Made by a program: the position numbers and the translations under genes. Under the pieces are notes generated by a model. It was not told the origin of the DNA, ran no database searches, and saw only the letters and a list, made by a program, of their open reading frames with translations. From positions 1-20,150 of the forward strand of contig JAZSMU010000002.1 in the NCBI GenBank assembly GCA_045536045.1: 20,150 nucleotides of DNA. Reading direction: 5' to 3'. Positions 1-7,222 of the stretch are shown piece after piece. The first letter of the stretch is position 1; every line of letters starts with the position of its first letter. Source of the stretch: RGIG1918 sp045536045 (GTDB lineage: Bacteria; Cyanobacteriota; Vampirovibrionia; Gastranaerophilales; Gastranaerophilaceae).

Positions 1-152
1 ATTTTAATTCTTCCACCCTTGCTTTTTCTTTTAATTTGCTGTTTTTCATAAGCCCTATAAAGCTCTGGTGCCATTTGTGTATTAAATGCAAAAGTTTCCA
101 AAGAAAAAGCACAAACACAAATTATAACAAAAATTTTAATCATATTTTTCAT
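1..152 (-). CDS. Partial secreted protein, N-terminal end only
   Basis: The first 50 codons of a gene that runs off the left edge. It opens with Met-Lys-Asn-Met, a hydrophobic stretch (residues about 5-16) and a likely signal peptidase I site after Thr-Phe-Ala (about residue 22), so the product is probably exported. The visible mature part is short and basic (several Lys and Arg). The start at 152 lies two bases after the stop of the upstream tandem-repeat gene, whose last codons supply a GAGGA ribosome site, so the two are probably co-transcribed and translationally coupled. Met4 is an alternative start. I do not recognise the family, and too little is present to assign a function. Confidence 0.65.
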   Translation of the reverse strand, partial: MKNMIKIFVIICVCAFSLETFAFNTQMAPELYRAYEKQQIKRKSKGGRIK

Positions 153-154
153 AA

Positions 155-568
155 TTAATCCTCAACAAAGCCTATTCTTCTTCCATAACTATCATATTCA
201 ACCAATTTGCCAGAAGTGTCTTTTCTTAAATATCCAGTTGTTGCCCCATCTCTTGAATAAATTGTGTAGCCAGAATGGTCTTTTTTAGCGTAGCCTGTTG
301 AAGCGCCATATCTATCATAAAATGTCCAACCATCATGGTCTTTTCTTGCAAAACCTGTTGAAGCGCCATATCTATCATAATTTGTCCAGCCTCCATGACA
401 ATCTTTTATGGTGTAACTTGTTGAAGTTCCACTTCTGTCATAATTTGTCCAACCACTGTTGCTTGTATGAGTAAAACCTGTCAAAGTTCCATTATCGCTT
501 CTTGAAGTAAAAAAGTTTGTAGCACACTCAGTTAAAATAGCACCACATAAATCTTGAAAAATTCCCAT
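155..568 (-). CDS. Small tandem-repeat protein (20-residue Gly-Trp/Tyr-Asp-Arg repeats)
   Basis: A 137-residue protein built mostly of a 20-residue repeat. Units begin at residues 39, 60, 80, 100 and 120. Each follows a pattern like G-W-T-x-Y-D-R-x-G-A-S-T-G-(Y/F)-x-x-K-D, with a degenerate copy at about 22-38. I chose the ATG at 568, not the upstream in-frame codon at 622, because AAAGGAG stands just before it. Residues 1-20 are moderately hydrophobic but do not form a clear signal peptide. The repeat, rich in Tyr, Gly, Asp and Thr, is of the kind that forms small beta-hairpin modules; that is inference. No catalytic motif is visible and the function is unknown. It lies directly upstream of the secreted-protein gene ending at the left edge. 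Confidence 0.75.
   Translation of the reverse strand: MGIFQDLCGAILTECATNFFTSRSDNGTLTGFTHTSNSGWTNYDRSGTSTSYTIKDCHGGWTNYDRYGASTGFARKDHDGWTFYDRYGASTGYAKKDHSGYTIYSRDGATTGYLRKDTSGKLVEYDSYGRRIGFVED
212..454 (-). repeat. About 60-bp coding tandem repeats
   Basis: Four consecutive units of 60-63 bp encode the 20-residue protein repeat. The two middle units (about 272-331 and 332-391) are nearly identical at the DNA level, sharing a long stretch that reads GAAGCGCCATATCTATCATAA on the plus strand. The outer units are more diverged. Similarity of adjacent units suggests expansion by slippage or unequal exchange. Confidence 0.8.
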
Positions 569-599
569 GTTTTCTCCTTTTTTATTTTCTATATTAAAA

Positions 600-605
600 A
601 TTATA
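600..605 (-). promoter_or_regulatory. Probable -10 box of the tandem-repeat gene
   Basis: Read on the minus strand, TATAAT stands about 31 bases upstream of the ATG at 568, with the AAAGGAG ribosome site in between. No good -35 is visible at 16-18 bp, so support rests on the -10 alone. Confidence 0.35.
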
Positions 606-656
606 AATATCACTTGCGACAAATATGGACGCTAAAGCTCAATTTCTAAAATTTTT

Positions 657-667
657 TATAATATAAT
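657..667 (+). promoter_or_regulatory. Overlapping TATAAT boxes before the patatin gene
   Basis: TATAAT occurs at 657-662 and again at 662-667, just upstream of a GAGG ribosome site (about 673-676) and the ATG at 683. No clear -35 is visible. The first copy would place the mRNA start near 669, a short leader that still includes the ribosome site. Confidence 0.4.
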
Positions 668-682
668 TATTTTGAGGTTTTT

Positions 683-1537
683 ATGGATAATTCAGCTAAA
701 ACAAAAACAGCTTTTGTGCTTGAGGGTGGAGCCATGAGAGGACTATACTCAGCTGGTGTTTTAGATGTATTTATGCAAAATAATATCCCAACAGACGCAA
801 TTTATGGCACTTCGGCTGGTGCTTTGTTTGGAATAAATTTTAAATCTAAGCAAATTGGAAGAGCTATAAGATACAATTTAAAATATGCCCACGAAAAAAA
901 TTATATGGGGCTATATTCCCTAATTACAACTGGGGATATAATGAATAAAGATTTTTGTTTCAATAAATTGGTTTATGAATTAGACAAATTTGATTTTGAA
1001 ACTTTCAAAAATTCGCCAATTAAGTTTTTTGCCGTTGTAACAAATGTTGAAACAGGCTTGGCTGAATATATGAAAATTACAGATTCAAAAGATTTAGAAG
1101 CTTTAAGGGCGTCTGGCTCTATGCCTTTTGTGTCAAAGTGTGTTGATATTGAGGGCAAAAAATATTTAGATGGTGCAATAAGCGACCCAATTCCGTTTCA
1201 AAAAGCATTAAATGATGGCTATGAAAAAATAATTGTTGTTCTAACAAGACCAGAAAATTTTACAAAACACAAAGAAAAAATGCCTTATGACTTGGTTTAT
1301 AGAAAATATCCAAATTTTGTTAAGGCAGGAAACAAACAATTTGAAAACTATAATAAAACTCTTAAATTAATTAAAAAATATGAAAATGAGGGCAAAATTA
1401 TTGTGCTTCGCCCATCTTGTGATTTAAAAATTGCAAGAGTTGAAAAAAATCTAGAAAAACTCAAAGCAATTCATAAGCTAGGTGTTGATGATTGCACCAA
1501 GATTTTAGATAAAATTAAAAAATATTTAGAAAGATAA
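683..1537 (+). CDS. Patatin-like phospholipase
   Basis: A 284-residue patatin-family serine hydrolase predicted to cleave acyl esters of lipids with a Ser-Asp dyad. The N-terminus carries the oxyanion-hole glycine loop E-G-G-A-M-R-G (14-20). The nucleophile elbow G-T-S-A-G gives Ser44, and L-D-G-A (162-165) gives catalytic Asp163. Length and organisation match the bacterial YjjU/RssA-like group, which has a roughly 190-residue catalytic core and a Lys-rich helical tail. There is no signal peptide, so the enzyme is probably cytosolic or peripheral to the inner membrane. The ATG follows GAGG at a good distance. The gene stands alone and converges on gatA across a shared terminator. Substrate cannot be read from sequence. 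Confidence 0.9.
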   Translation: MDNSAKTKTAFVLEGGAMRGLYSAGVLDVFMQNNIPTDAIYGTSAGALFGINFKSKQIGRAIRYNLKYAHEKNYMGLYSLITTGDIMNKDFCFNKLVYELDKFDFETFKNSPIKFFAVVTNVETGLAEYMKITDSKDLEALRASGSMPFVSKCVDIEGKKYLDGAISDPIPFQKALNDGYEKIIVVLTRPENFTKHKEKMPYDLVYRKYPNFVKAGNKQFENYNKTLKLIKKYENEGKIIVLRPSCDLKIARVEKNLEKLKAIHKLGVDDCTKILDKIKKYLER

Positions 1538-1541
1538 TAAA

Positions 1542-1565
1542 AAACGCACTCATTTGAGTGCGTTT
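1542..1565. terminator. Convergent bidirectional terminator
   Basis: A perfect 10-bp stem (AAACGCACTC pairs with GAGTGCGTTT) with an ATTT loop lies between the patatin stop and the gatA stop. On the minus strand the stem is followed by a run of T, so it suits gatA best. On the plus strand the T tail is short but adequate for the patatin gene. Confidence 0.9.
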
Positions 1566-1582
1566 AAATATTAAAACTTAAA

Positions 1583-3040
1583 TTATATATTTGCTCTAAT
1601 ATCTAGCCCTGCTTCTCTTTCAAAGTTATATGCAGTTCTAAATAATAGCTCTTCATTCAAGTTATTTGTAATTAATTGCGCACCAATTGGCATATTGTCT
1701 TTATCAATGCCTGTTGGCATGCTAAGAGCAGGAGCACCAATTAAGTTTGCACAAATTGTTCCAATGTCTGTAAGATACATTGCAAGAGGGTCGCTTGCTT
1801 TTGAACCAATATCAAATGCTGTTGTTGGACAAGTTGGCCCTAAAAGAACATCAACTTCTTTAAGCACAGCTTCAAAATCATTTGCAACAAGTCTTCTTAA
1901 TTGTTGTGCTTTTTTGTAGTAAGCATCATAATAACCACTTGAAAGTGCGTATGTTCCAAGCATTATACGTCTTTTAACTTCATCACCAAAGCCTTCTGCT
2001 CTAGATTTGTTATACATTTCAAGAAGATTATTAGCTTCAGCCGTTCTATGACCATAGCGAACGCCATCAAATCTAGCCAAGTTTGAGCTAGCTTCTGCAG
2101 TTGCAATAATATAATATATTCCAATTGAATATTTTAAGTGTGGAATTGAAACTTCAACTACAGACGCACCAAGTTTTTCATAGATTTTAATAGCATCTTC
2201 AATAGATTTTTTAACATCATCTTGAACGCCTTCGCCCATTAAATCTTTAATAACACCAATTTTTAAGCCTTTGATGTCATTTTTAATTGTATTTACTGTT
2301 GGAACAACATCCATTTTTAATGATGTTGAATCATGTTTATCCCACCCAGCAATTGTGTCATATAGTCTTGCGGTATCTTCAACACATCTTCCAAATGGTC
2401 CGATTTGGTCTAGAGAAGATGCAAAAGCAATTAAGCCATATCTTGAAACTCTTCCATAAGTTGGTTTCATGCCAACAATACCAGTAAAGCTTGCAGGAAG
2501 TCTGATACTTCCACCAGTGTCTGAGCCAAGAGCCAAGCTTGCTTCATATGCTGCAACACTTGCTGCAGAACCACCAGATGAGCCACCTGGAACTTTATTT
2601 AAATTGTGCGGGTTGTGAACTTTGCCAAATGCTGAGTTTTCATTACTTGAGCCCATTGCAAATTCGTCTAAGTTTGCTTTTCCAACAATTGGAATTAAAT
2701 TGTTTTTCAATTTTTCAACAACTGTTGCGTCATATGGAGAAATAAAATTTTCCAAAATTTTTGATGACGCTGTTGTTTTAGAACCTTTAAGATTCATATT
2801 GTCTTTAAGGGCTAATGGAACACCAGCAAGGTTTGGAAGCTCTTCCCCTTTAGAAACTTTTTCATCAACTTTTTTAGCAGTTTCCATTGCTATTTCTTTG
2901 CATAAAGAATTATATGCTCCGATTTTGTCTTCAACTTTATCAATTTGTTCATAAGTTAAATTTAAAAGTTCAACTGCTGAAACTTCTTTGTTTTTAATGG
3001 CTTCAAATTGTTCTGTTGCCGTTTTTCTTAAGATATCCAT
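1583..3040 (-). CDS. gatA: Asp-tRNA(Asn)/Glu-tRNA(Gln) amidotransferase subunit A
   Basis: A 485-residue GatA, the amidase subunit that releases ammonia from glutamine so that GatB can convert mischarged Glu-tRNA(Gln) or Asp-tRNA(Asn). The amidase signature is intact: catalytic Lys79 (P-L-A-L-K-D), cis-Ser154 in G-G-S-S-G-G-S and nucleophile Ser178 in G-S-D-T-G-G-S. Spacing and numbering match well-studied GatA proteins. Full length for the family. The ATG at 3040 has a GAGGA ribosome site. It is monocistronic here: gatB and gatC are not in the window, and the upstream neighbour yraN is divergent. Presence of GatA implies the indirect route to Gln-tRNA and/or Asn-tRNA. Confidence 0.97.
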   Translation of the reverse strand: MDILRKTATEQFEAIKNKEVSAVELLNLTYEQIDKVEDKIGAYNSLCKEIAMETAKKVDEKVSKGEELPNLAGVPLALKDNMNLKGSKTTASSKILENFISPYDATVVEKLKNNLIPIVGKANLDEFAMGSSNENSAFGKVHNPHNLNKVPGGSSGGSAASVAAYEASLALGSDTGGSIRLPASFTGIVGMKPTYGRVSRYGLIAFASSLDQIGPFGRCVEDTARLYDTIAGWDKHDSTSLKMDVVPTVNTIKNDIKGLKIGVIKDLMGEGVQDDVKKSIEDAIKIYEKLGASVVEVSIPHLKYSIGIYYIIATAEASSNLARFDGVRYGHRTAEANNLLEMYNKSRAEGFGDEVKRRIMLGTYALSSGYYDAYYKKAQQLRRLVANDFEAVLKEVDVLLGPTCPTTAFDIGSKASDPLAMYLTDIGTICANLIGAPALSMPTGIDKDNMPIGAQLITNNLNEELLFRTAYNFEREAGLDIRANI

Positions 3041-3056
3041 AAAAATTCCTCACATG

Positions 3057-3065
3057 TGATAAAAT
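3057..3065 (+). promoter_or_regulatory. Extended -10 of yraN, predicting a leaderless mRNA
   Basis: TGATAAAAT (extended -10) ends six bases before the yraN ATG. No Shine-Dalgarno sequence can be seen, and transcription would begin at or beside the start codon. No recognisable -35, which extended -10 promoters can lack. Confidence 0.5.
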
Positions 3066-3066
3066 T

Positions 3067-3095
3067 ATTATATGCAAAACAAAGCTAAAGGTAAA
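3067..3095 (-). promoter_or_regulatory. gatA promoter
   Basis: On the minus strand TTTACC (3095-3090), 17 bp, then TATAAT (3072-3067). The -10 overlaps the first base of the yraN start codon, and the whole promoter lies over the yraN 5' end. It would start gatA mRNA about 20 nt before its ATG, leaving room for the GAGGA site. Confidence 0.6.
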
Positions 3096-3428
3096 CAAGG
3101 CGAAAAAATTGCCGAAGAATATTTAAAAAATAAGGGGTATAAAATTTTAGATAAAAATTTTCATTATTCTAAAATTGCAGAGCTTGACCTTGTTGCACAA
3201 ATTGGGTCTGAGATAGTTTTTGTTGAAGTTAAAACAAGGACAACAAACCTATATGGCTCCCCTGAAGAAGCTGTTGATTATAAAAAATTACAAAATATTT
3301 TTATAGCATCTCAAAACTATCTACAAGAAAAAAATATCAAAAATTTAAAACCTAGAATTGATGTTATTTCAATAATTTTAAACTCAAAAGAATTTAAAAT
3401 CAGACATATTGAGAATGTATCTCTATAA
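3072..3428 (+). CDS. yraN: YraN/UPF0102 family endonuclease-like protein
   Basis: A 118-residue protein of the UPF0102 family, which has a restriction-endonuclease-like (PD-(D/E)xK) fold. Family blocks visible: G-K-Q-G-E-x-x-A-E-E-Y-L near the N-terminus, A-E-L-D-L-V-A, F-V-E-V-K-T-R (the D...ExK core), then Y-G-S-P-E-E-A and a C-terminal helix with K-L-Q. The usual G-E-I-D-L is A-E-L-D-L here. Length is typical. The physiological role of the family is poorly defined; nucleic-acid processing is the general inference. It diverges from gatA with only 31 bases between start codons and has no visible ribosome site. Confidence 0.9.
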   Translation: MQNKAKGKQGEKIAEEYLKNKGYKILDKNFHYSKIAELDLVAQIGSEIVFVEVKTRTTNLYGSPEEAVDYKKLQNIFIASQNYLQEKNIKNLKPRIDVISIILNSKEFKIRHIENVSL

Positions 3429-3430
3429 AA

Positions 3431-3898
3431 TTACAACACAAAATTTTGAATAAAGCCGTAGCGTGAGCTTGCACCAGATATTGAAGAAGATTTTCTCGCC
3501 TTAACTTGCTTCTGTTTTTCTTCAAAAGAGCCGTTAATTTTTCCTAATTCTTTTTTTGTAAATTTATTAATGCAATTTGGGCAAACAAAGCTTGGTTTTT
3601 GTTCGCATTCAAATTCAATGCCACAAAAACGACATTTAATACTAATTTTATTCATAACACCGAAGAGCTTTCCTTTTTCAAAAAGGTGCTCAACATCATC
3701 TTTTTCAAGCCCTGTTCCTTGAATAATTTCTTCTAGAGCAACTTTTGCTTTTCCACTTGTGTGAATGAAATTTTTGATTGTGTCTGTCCATTCAACTTCT
3801 TGTTTATAGCAATTGTCGCAAATATCACGATTAGAGCTCTTAACAAAAAGAGTTCCGCATTTTTTGCAATTAACTAATTGTGCCGATTGTTGTCCCAT
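3431..3898 (-). CDS. Two-zinc-ribbon protein resembling flagellar-operon protein YvyF
   Basis: A 155-residue protein with two Cys4 zinc ribbons, C11-x2-C14...C27-x2-C30 and C89-x2-C92...C106-x2-C109, flanking a helical segment (about 35-85). The N-terminal block N-C-K-K-C-G-T-L-F-V-K followed by I-C-D-N-C-Y-K, then a helix-turn-helix-like part, resembles the YvyF/TIGR03826 family of Firmicutes flagellar operons. The second ribbon and the basic Ser-rich tail (about 128-155) are extra compared with what I remember of that family. No flagellar gene is nearby. Likely a nucleic-acid or protein-binding regulator, by inference. It ends two bases from the yraN stop with no terminator hairpin between. 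Confidence 0.7.
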   Translation of the reverse strand: MGQQSAQLVNCKKCGTLFVKSSNRDICDNCYKQEVEWTDTIKNFIHTSGKAKVALEEIIQGTGLEKDDVEHLFEKGKLFGVMNKISIKCRFCGIEFECEQKPSFVCPNCINKFTKKELGKINGSFEEKQKQVKARKSSSISGASSRYGFIQNFVL

Positions 3899-3904
3899 AA
3901 TTAA

Positions 3905-3913
3905 ATTCTATCA
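3905..3913 (-). promoter_or_regulatory. Extended -10 of the zinc-ribbon gene
   Basis: On the minus strand TGATAGAAT ends six bases before the ATG at 3898, the same layout as yraN. It lies between the hisB stop and this start, and no Shine-Dalgarno sequence is present, so a leaderless mRNA is predicted. Confidence 0.5.
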
Positions 3914-3938
3914 GTTTTTTTGGTTTTTTCTAGTATTA

Positions 3939-4523
3939 TTACAAACTTCCTTTTGTAGATGGAATTTTTCCTTTGTTTTCAGGATTAATTGAAACTGCTT
4001 TTTTCAAAACTCTTGCAACAGCCTTAAAAGTTGCCTCAATAATATGATGAGGGTCAACTCCATTTAGCTTTTTAATATGAAGGGTTATAAGAGAATTTTG
4101 AACAAAACTTTCTAAAAAATGTTGGAATAAAACTATTTCAAAATCACTAACTTTGTCTTCTTTAATATCAATATCATTTGATAAATGTGCTCTGCCTGAA
4201 ATATCAACAGATGCCATAATGAGAGCTTCATCCATTGGAAGAATTATATCCGAAAAGCGATATATCCCAGCTTTATCGCCTAAAGCTTCCCTAAAAGCAA
4301 GCCCTAGTGTTATTCCAATATCTTCAATTAAGTGATGAGTGTCGCCATCTTTAGATTTTGCATTAACTTTTAAACCAAAACCACTGTGAAGAGCAAATTC
4401 TCTAAGCATATGGTTTAAAAAATTAACATCAGTGTTGATTTCATAGTCAAAATATTCATCTAAATTTATTTCAATTTGAATTGAAGTTTCGCCTGTTTCT
4501 CTTGTTTTGATAGCACTTCTCAT
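3939..4523 (-). CDS. hisB: Imidazoleglycerol-phosphate dehydratase
   Basis: A 194-residue monofunctional IGPD that dehydrates imidazole-glycerol phosphate in histidine synthesis. Seen: R-E-T-G-E-T (8-13), metal-binding H38, H46, D-T-H-H-x-x-E-D (H63, H64, E67), H135, D-P-H-H-x-x-E-A (H159, H160, E163), and the S-T-K-G-S-L C-terminus. All metal ligands are kept, but the usual T-G-I-G-F-L-D-H-M-L block reads T-D-V-N-F-L-N-H-M-L, with Asp replaced by Asn37, and the G-F-G-L block departs from F-D-L. Its ATG overlaps the stop of the HisC-HAD gene by four bases (ATGA), so translation is coupled. Confidence 0.95.
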   Translation of the reverse strand: MRSAIKTRETGETSIQIEINLDEYFDYEINTDVNFLNHMLREFALHSGFGLKVNAKSKDGDTHHLIEDIGITLGLAFREALGDKAGIYRFSDIILPMDEALIMASVDISGRAHLSNDIDIKEDKVSDFEIVLFQHFLESFVQNSLITLHIKKLNGVDPHHIIEATFKAVARVLKKAVSINPENKGKIPSTKGSL

Positions 4524-6241
4524 AAAACTTTCCTTATTTCATTTATATTATTTAAAACTATTTTAGCACCATTTTCTATAAGCTCATTTGCCAATTTTTT
4601 GCTTTTATCTTGTGGTGGAAGAATGCCAACACAATTAACATCAGCACTTTTTGCACAAATCATATCATCTTTTGTGTCGCCAAAATATAGAATGTTTTTA
4701 TAAATTGCACTTTTTTTAATTAGATTGAGCCCAGCAGGATGTGGTTTTTGTTCATTTTCTGTAAGCGAATTTTTTGTAATTATTATATTGAAATAATCTA
4801 AAATTCCATATTTTTGAAGCGAATATTTTGCCTCATCTTCAGGACGACCCGTAAAAACACACAAATCGTATTTTTTGTTTAAATTTTTAATTAAATCTTT
4901 TTTAATAATTATTTCTTCTCTATCAATTAGCCCCATTGAGCCATCTGCTTTTTTAGAGAAAAAGTGTTTTTGAAATTTTTCAATAACATCATCTAAACTA
5001 ACATCAACTCCATTTTCTTTTAGAAGATATTGAGTTAATGCCCAATCGCAATTTAATCCACCCTTATTTTTTGCTTCTTGGATGGCATTTTTTGAAATTT
5101 CTTCGCCTTTAAATTCTTTATAAGTTTCTAAAATTGCCTCTCTGTATGAATTTTGAACATCAAACAAAACGCCATCAATATCAAAAACAAGGAGTGGTTT
5201 AACTTTAAGTGCTTTTTTGAATTTTTTTAAGCCAACATTATTTGGAACAGTGATTCTAAATGTATTTTTAAGAGCATTATCGCCAAATTTCTTAATCAAA
5301 ATTTTATTTTGAAGAAGCTTTTTATAAATAAATTCTGCCTTATCGCCCATATCACAAAGAACAAAATTGCCCTCACTATGATATGTTTTAAAGCCAAATT
5401 TATTTAAAAATTTTGTTAACTCAGCCTTATTTTTTTCTGTATTTTTTTTAACTTTTTCAAAATGTTTTTGGTCTAAAAGAGCCTCAGCTCCAGCAATTAG
5501 TGCTAATTTATTAACAGAATATGGCAAAATTGCCTTGCTTAAATTTTTAATATTATTTTTTTGACTAATAACATATCCTAATCTAAGACCAGCTATGGCG
5601 TAATCTTTTGAGAATGATTTTGTTATAAAAAGATTTTCATAGTTTAAAATTTCAGCTTCTTTATAGGTTTCAGATGCATAATTTGAATAAGTGTTATCTA
5701 AAACAACAATTGTATCTTTAAAAGTTTCTAAAATTGTTTTTATATCTTTGCTTGAAACTATTTCTCCTGTTGGCGAATTTGGAGAAGTTATGTGAATAAT
5801 TTTTGGATTAATTTCTTGAGCTTTTTTTATGATTTTTTCTAAATTAAAACTCCATTTTTCATCATAATCAATTTCAACAAATTCTGCACCTTGTGTTTCT
5901 GAGATTATTTTTGGAACAGAAAAAGTTGGAGAATATGACAAAACCTTGTCATTTGGGTTTAGATATGTTCTATAAACTGTGCAAATTGCTTCATCACAGC
6001 CTGCTGTTATCAAAAAATTTTCCAAATTTAAGTTAAATTTTTTAGCCAAAATTTCCATCAAATTGCCATATGCAGGATATGTTAAAAGCTCTTTTTGGGT
6101 AATTTTTTTAAGAGCTTTAAGAACTTTTTTGCTTGCTCCAAACTGATTTTCATTTGAATTAAGCCTCAAAAATTCGTTTTTTTCAAACAAATCTGCTTGA
6201 TATGGTTCAATATTTTTTAAAATTTCGGCTACTTCAATCAT
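4520..6241 (-). CDS. hisC: Histidinol-phosphate aminotransferase fused to a HAD-superfamily phosphatase
   Basis: A 573-residue fusion. Residues 1-345 are a class I/II aminotransferase of the HisC type, which converts imidazole-acetol phosphate to histidinol phosphate: N-S-N-E-N (28-32), S-P-N-S-P-T-G (153-159), PLP Lys212 in S-F-S-K, R220-L-G-Y and C-terminal Arg329. Residues 349-573 are a subfamily IA HAD: D354-x-D356-G-V-L, S-Y-R-E-A-I, a G-G-x-N-x-D-W cap motif, T464 in F-T-G-R, Lys499 and G-D-T-K-D-D (521-526). The S-Y-R and G-G-x-N-x-D-W motifs match the group I know as TIGR01548, described in cyanobacteria and haloarchaea. The HAD part could supply histidinol-phosphate phosphatase, the next step; this is inference. 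hisB follows with a 4-base overlap. Confidence 0.92.
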   Translation of the reverse strand: MIEVAEILKNIEPYQADLFEKNEFLRLNSNENQFGASKKVLKALKKITQKELLTYPAYGNLMEILAKKFNLNLENFLITAGCDEAICTVYRTYLNPNDKVLSYSPTFSVPKIISETQGAEFVEIDYDEKWSFNLEKIIKKAQEINPKIIHITSPNSPTGEIVSSKDIKTILETFKDTIVVLDNTYSNYASETYKEAEILNYENLFITKSFSKDYAIAGLRLGYVISQKNNIKNLSKAILPYSVNKLALIAGAEALLDQKHFEKVKKNTEKNKAELTKFLNKFGFKTYHSEGNFVLCDMGDKAEFIYKKLLQNKILIKKFGDNALKNTFRITVPNNVGLKKFKKALKVKPLLVFDIDGVLFDVQNSYREAILETYKEFKGEEISKNAIQEAKNKGGLNCDWALTQYLLKENGVDVSLDDVIEKFQKHFFSKKADGSMGLIDREEIIIKKDLIKNLNKKYDLCVFTGRPEDEAKYSLQKYGILDYFNIIITKNSLTENEQKPHPAGLNLIKKSAIYKNILYFGDTKDDMICAKSADVNCVGILPPQDKSKKLANELIENGAKIVLNNINEIRKVL

Positions 6242-6248
6242 AGCCCTA

Positions 6249-6277
6249 ATTATACTATTTTTTTTGATTTCCGTCTA
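6249..6277 (-). promoter_or_regulatory. Promoter of the hisC-HAD/hisB operon
   Basis: On the minus strand TAGACG (6277-6272), 17 bp, TATAAT (6254-6249), then seven bases and ATG. Transcription would start at or next to the ATG. An AGGG lies within those seven bases but is too close to act as a normal ribosome site. Confidence 0.55.
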
Positions 6278-6279
6278 TT

Positions 6280-7089
6280 TTAAAAATTTGCAAACAATGA
6301 TTTTTCCCTATATTCAATCCTCAAATTCATAAATTCCATATCGTCGTAGTCTATATATTCCCTTTGAAAAAGGTTTTTGCCTGTTTTTATTGTAATTTCG
6401 TCATTGCCTGTTATTAAAGAGGATGGTATTTCTATTTCTTGGTTGTCGCCATTTATTGTTAGCTCAGCTATTTTTTTGCCATTAAAAATTATCTCAGTTG
6501 GGCTAGAATAGACAGAAATTATATTATTTTGCCCCAATTTTTTTGCTATTTTTGTATCAAGCCCAATAACGGAGCCTATTATAAGAGCGACTTTTTCGCC
6601 TTTTTTAGGTTTTGTTAGAGTAAATTTTTTGCTCCAAAAAGGTCCATTTGCACTTTTTTTAAATTCATTTGAATTAGCACTTGTTGCACTAAATTGGTCA
6701 TCTCCTAAATGGACTAAACTTTTGTTTAAAACAACATCTCCAGCCCTCATTTGCTCAATTCCAAGCCTTAGGGGAGTCCCTTCTATATTTTTATCTATTG
6801 TTATTGAAAATGGACGGAAGCCTTGTTTTTCAACGGATAAAATTGTTTTTTTGTTGATTTTTGTGTCAAGGTCAAAGTAGCCATTTTGGTCTGAATATGT
6901 TGAATAGTTTTTTTGAGGAAGAGTGATTTTAGCTCTTTCAACTCCTTCGCCCGTTTTAGAATCTATAACTTGATTTTTTCTTGTAGCTTGAACATCTTCT
7001 TTAATATTTCCTGAAATAACTTCTGCTTGAGCTAGATTTATATTTAGCAAGATAAAAATTGCAGTTATGATTTTTAAATATTTTTTCAT
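6280..7089 (-). CDS. Secreted protein with carboxypeptidase-regulatory-like domain
   Basis: A 269-residue exported protein. The ATG at 7089 gives a signal peptide M-K-K-Y-L-K, a hydrophobic core and a cleavage site after A-Q-A (about residue 22); the in-frame TTG 15 bases upstream is less likely. Residues about 40-95 look like a carboxypeptidase-regulatory-like beta-sandwich: V-I-D-S-K-T-G-E-G-V-E-R-A-K-I, then Y-S-D-Q-N-G-Y-F-D-L and L-S-V-E-K-Q-G-F. The rest is beta-rich without an enzyme motif. Expected in the periplasm or at the outer membrane, in binding or adhesion. The stop is 38 bases before the hisC start, which has its own promoter. The weak TATTTT six bases before the ATG and lack of a ribosome site hint at a leaderless mRNA. 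Confidence 0.7.
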   Translation of the reverse strand: MKKYLKIITAIFILLNINLAQAEVISGNIKEDVQATRKNQVIDSKTGEGVERAKITLPQKNYSTYSDQNGYFDLDTKINKKTILSVEKQGFRPFSITIDKNIEGTPLRLGIEQMRAGDVVLNKSLVHLGDDQFSATSANSNEFKKSANGPFWSKKFTLTKPKKGEKVALIIGSVIGLDTKIAKKLGQNNIISVYSSPTEIIFNGKKIAELTINGDNQEIEIPSSLITGNDEITIKTGKNLFQREYIDYDDMEFMNLRIEYREKSLFANF

Positions 7090-7222
7090 TTTTAAAAAAT
7101 ACAATGAGTAATTTCAATTAAAAATCACCACAAGACTATGCCAGCTTGGCGAATACCTTTTATCAAATTTTATGATTTTAATTTAATAAACAAAAGTTTT
7201 TATCTTTGTTTGAATTATTTAT

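Noticed and set aside
212..454. CRISPR array
   Set aside because: The repeats are contiguous without spacers, about 60 bp long and in frame with a coding region.
2271..2954. Plus-strand reading frames opposite gatA
   Set aside because: They lie antisense to a full-length gatA with intact catalytic residues, and their products resemble no family.
3429..3430. Terminator between the convergent yraN and zinc-ribbon genes
   Set aside because: Only two bases separate the stops, and no GC-rich stem is visible in either 3' end.
7140..7150. Short palindrome GCCAGCTTGGC as an operator
   Set aside because: Only four base pairs per arm and not placed relative to a convincing promoter; such a match is expected by chance.
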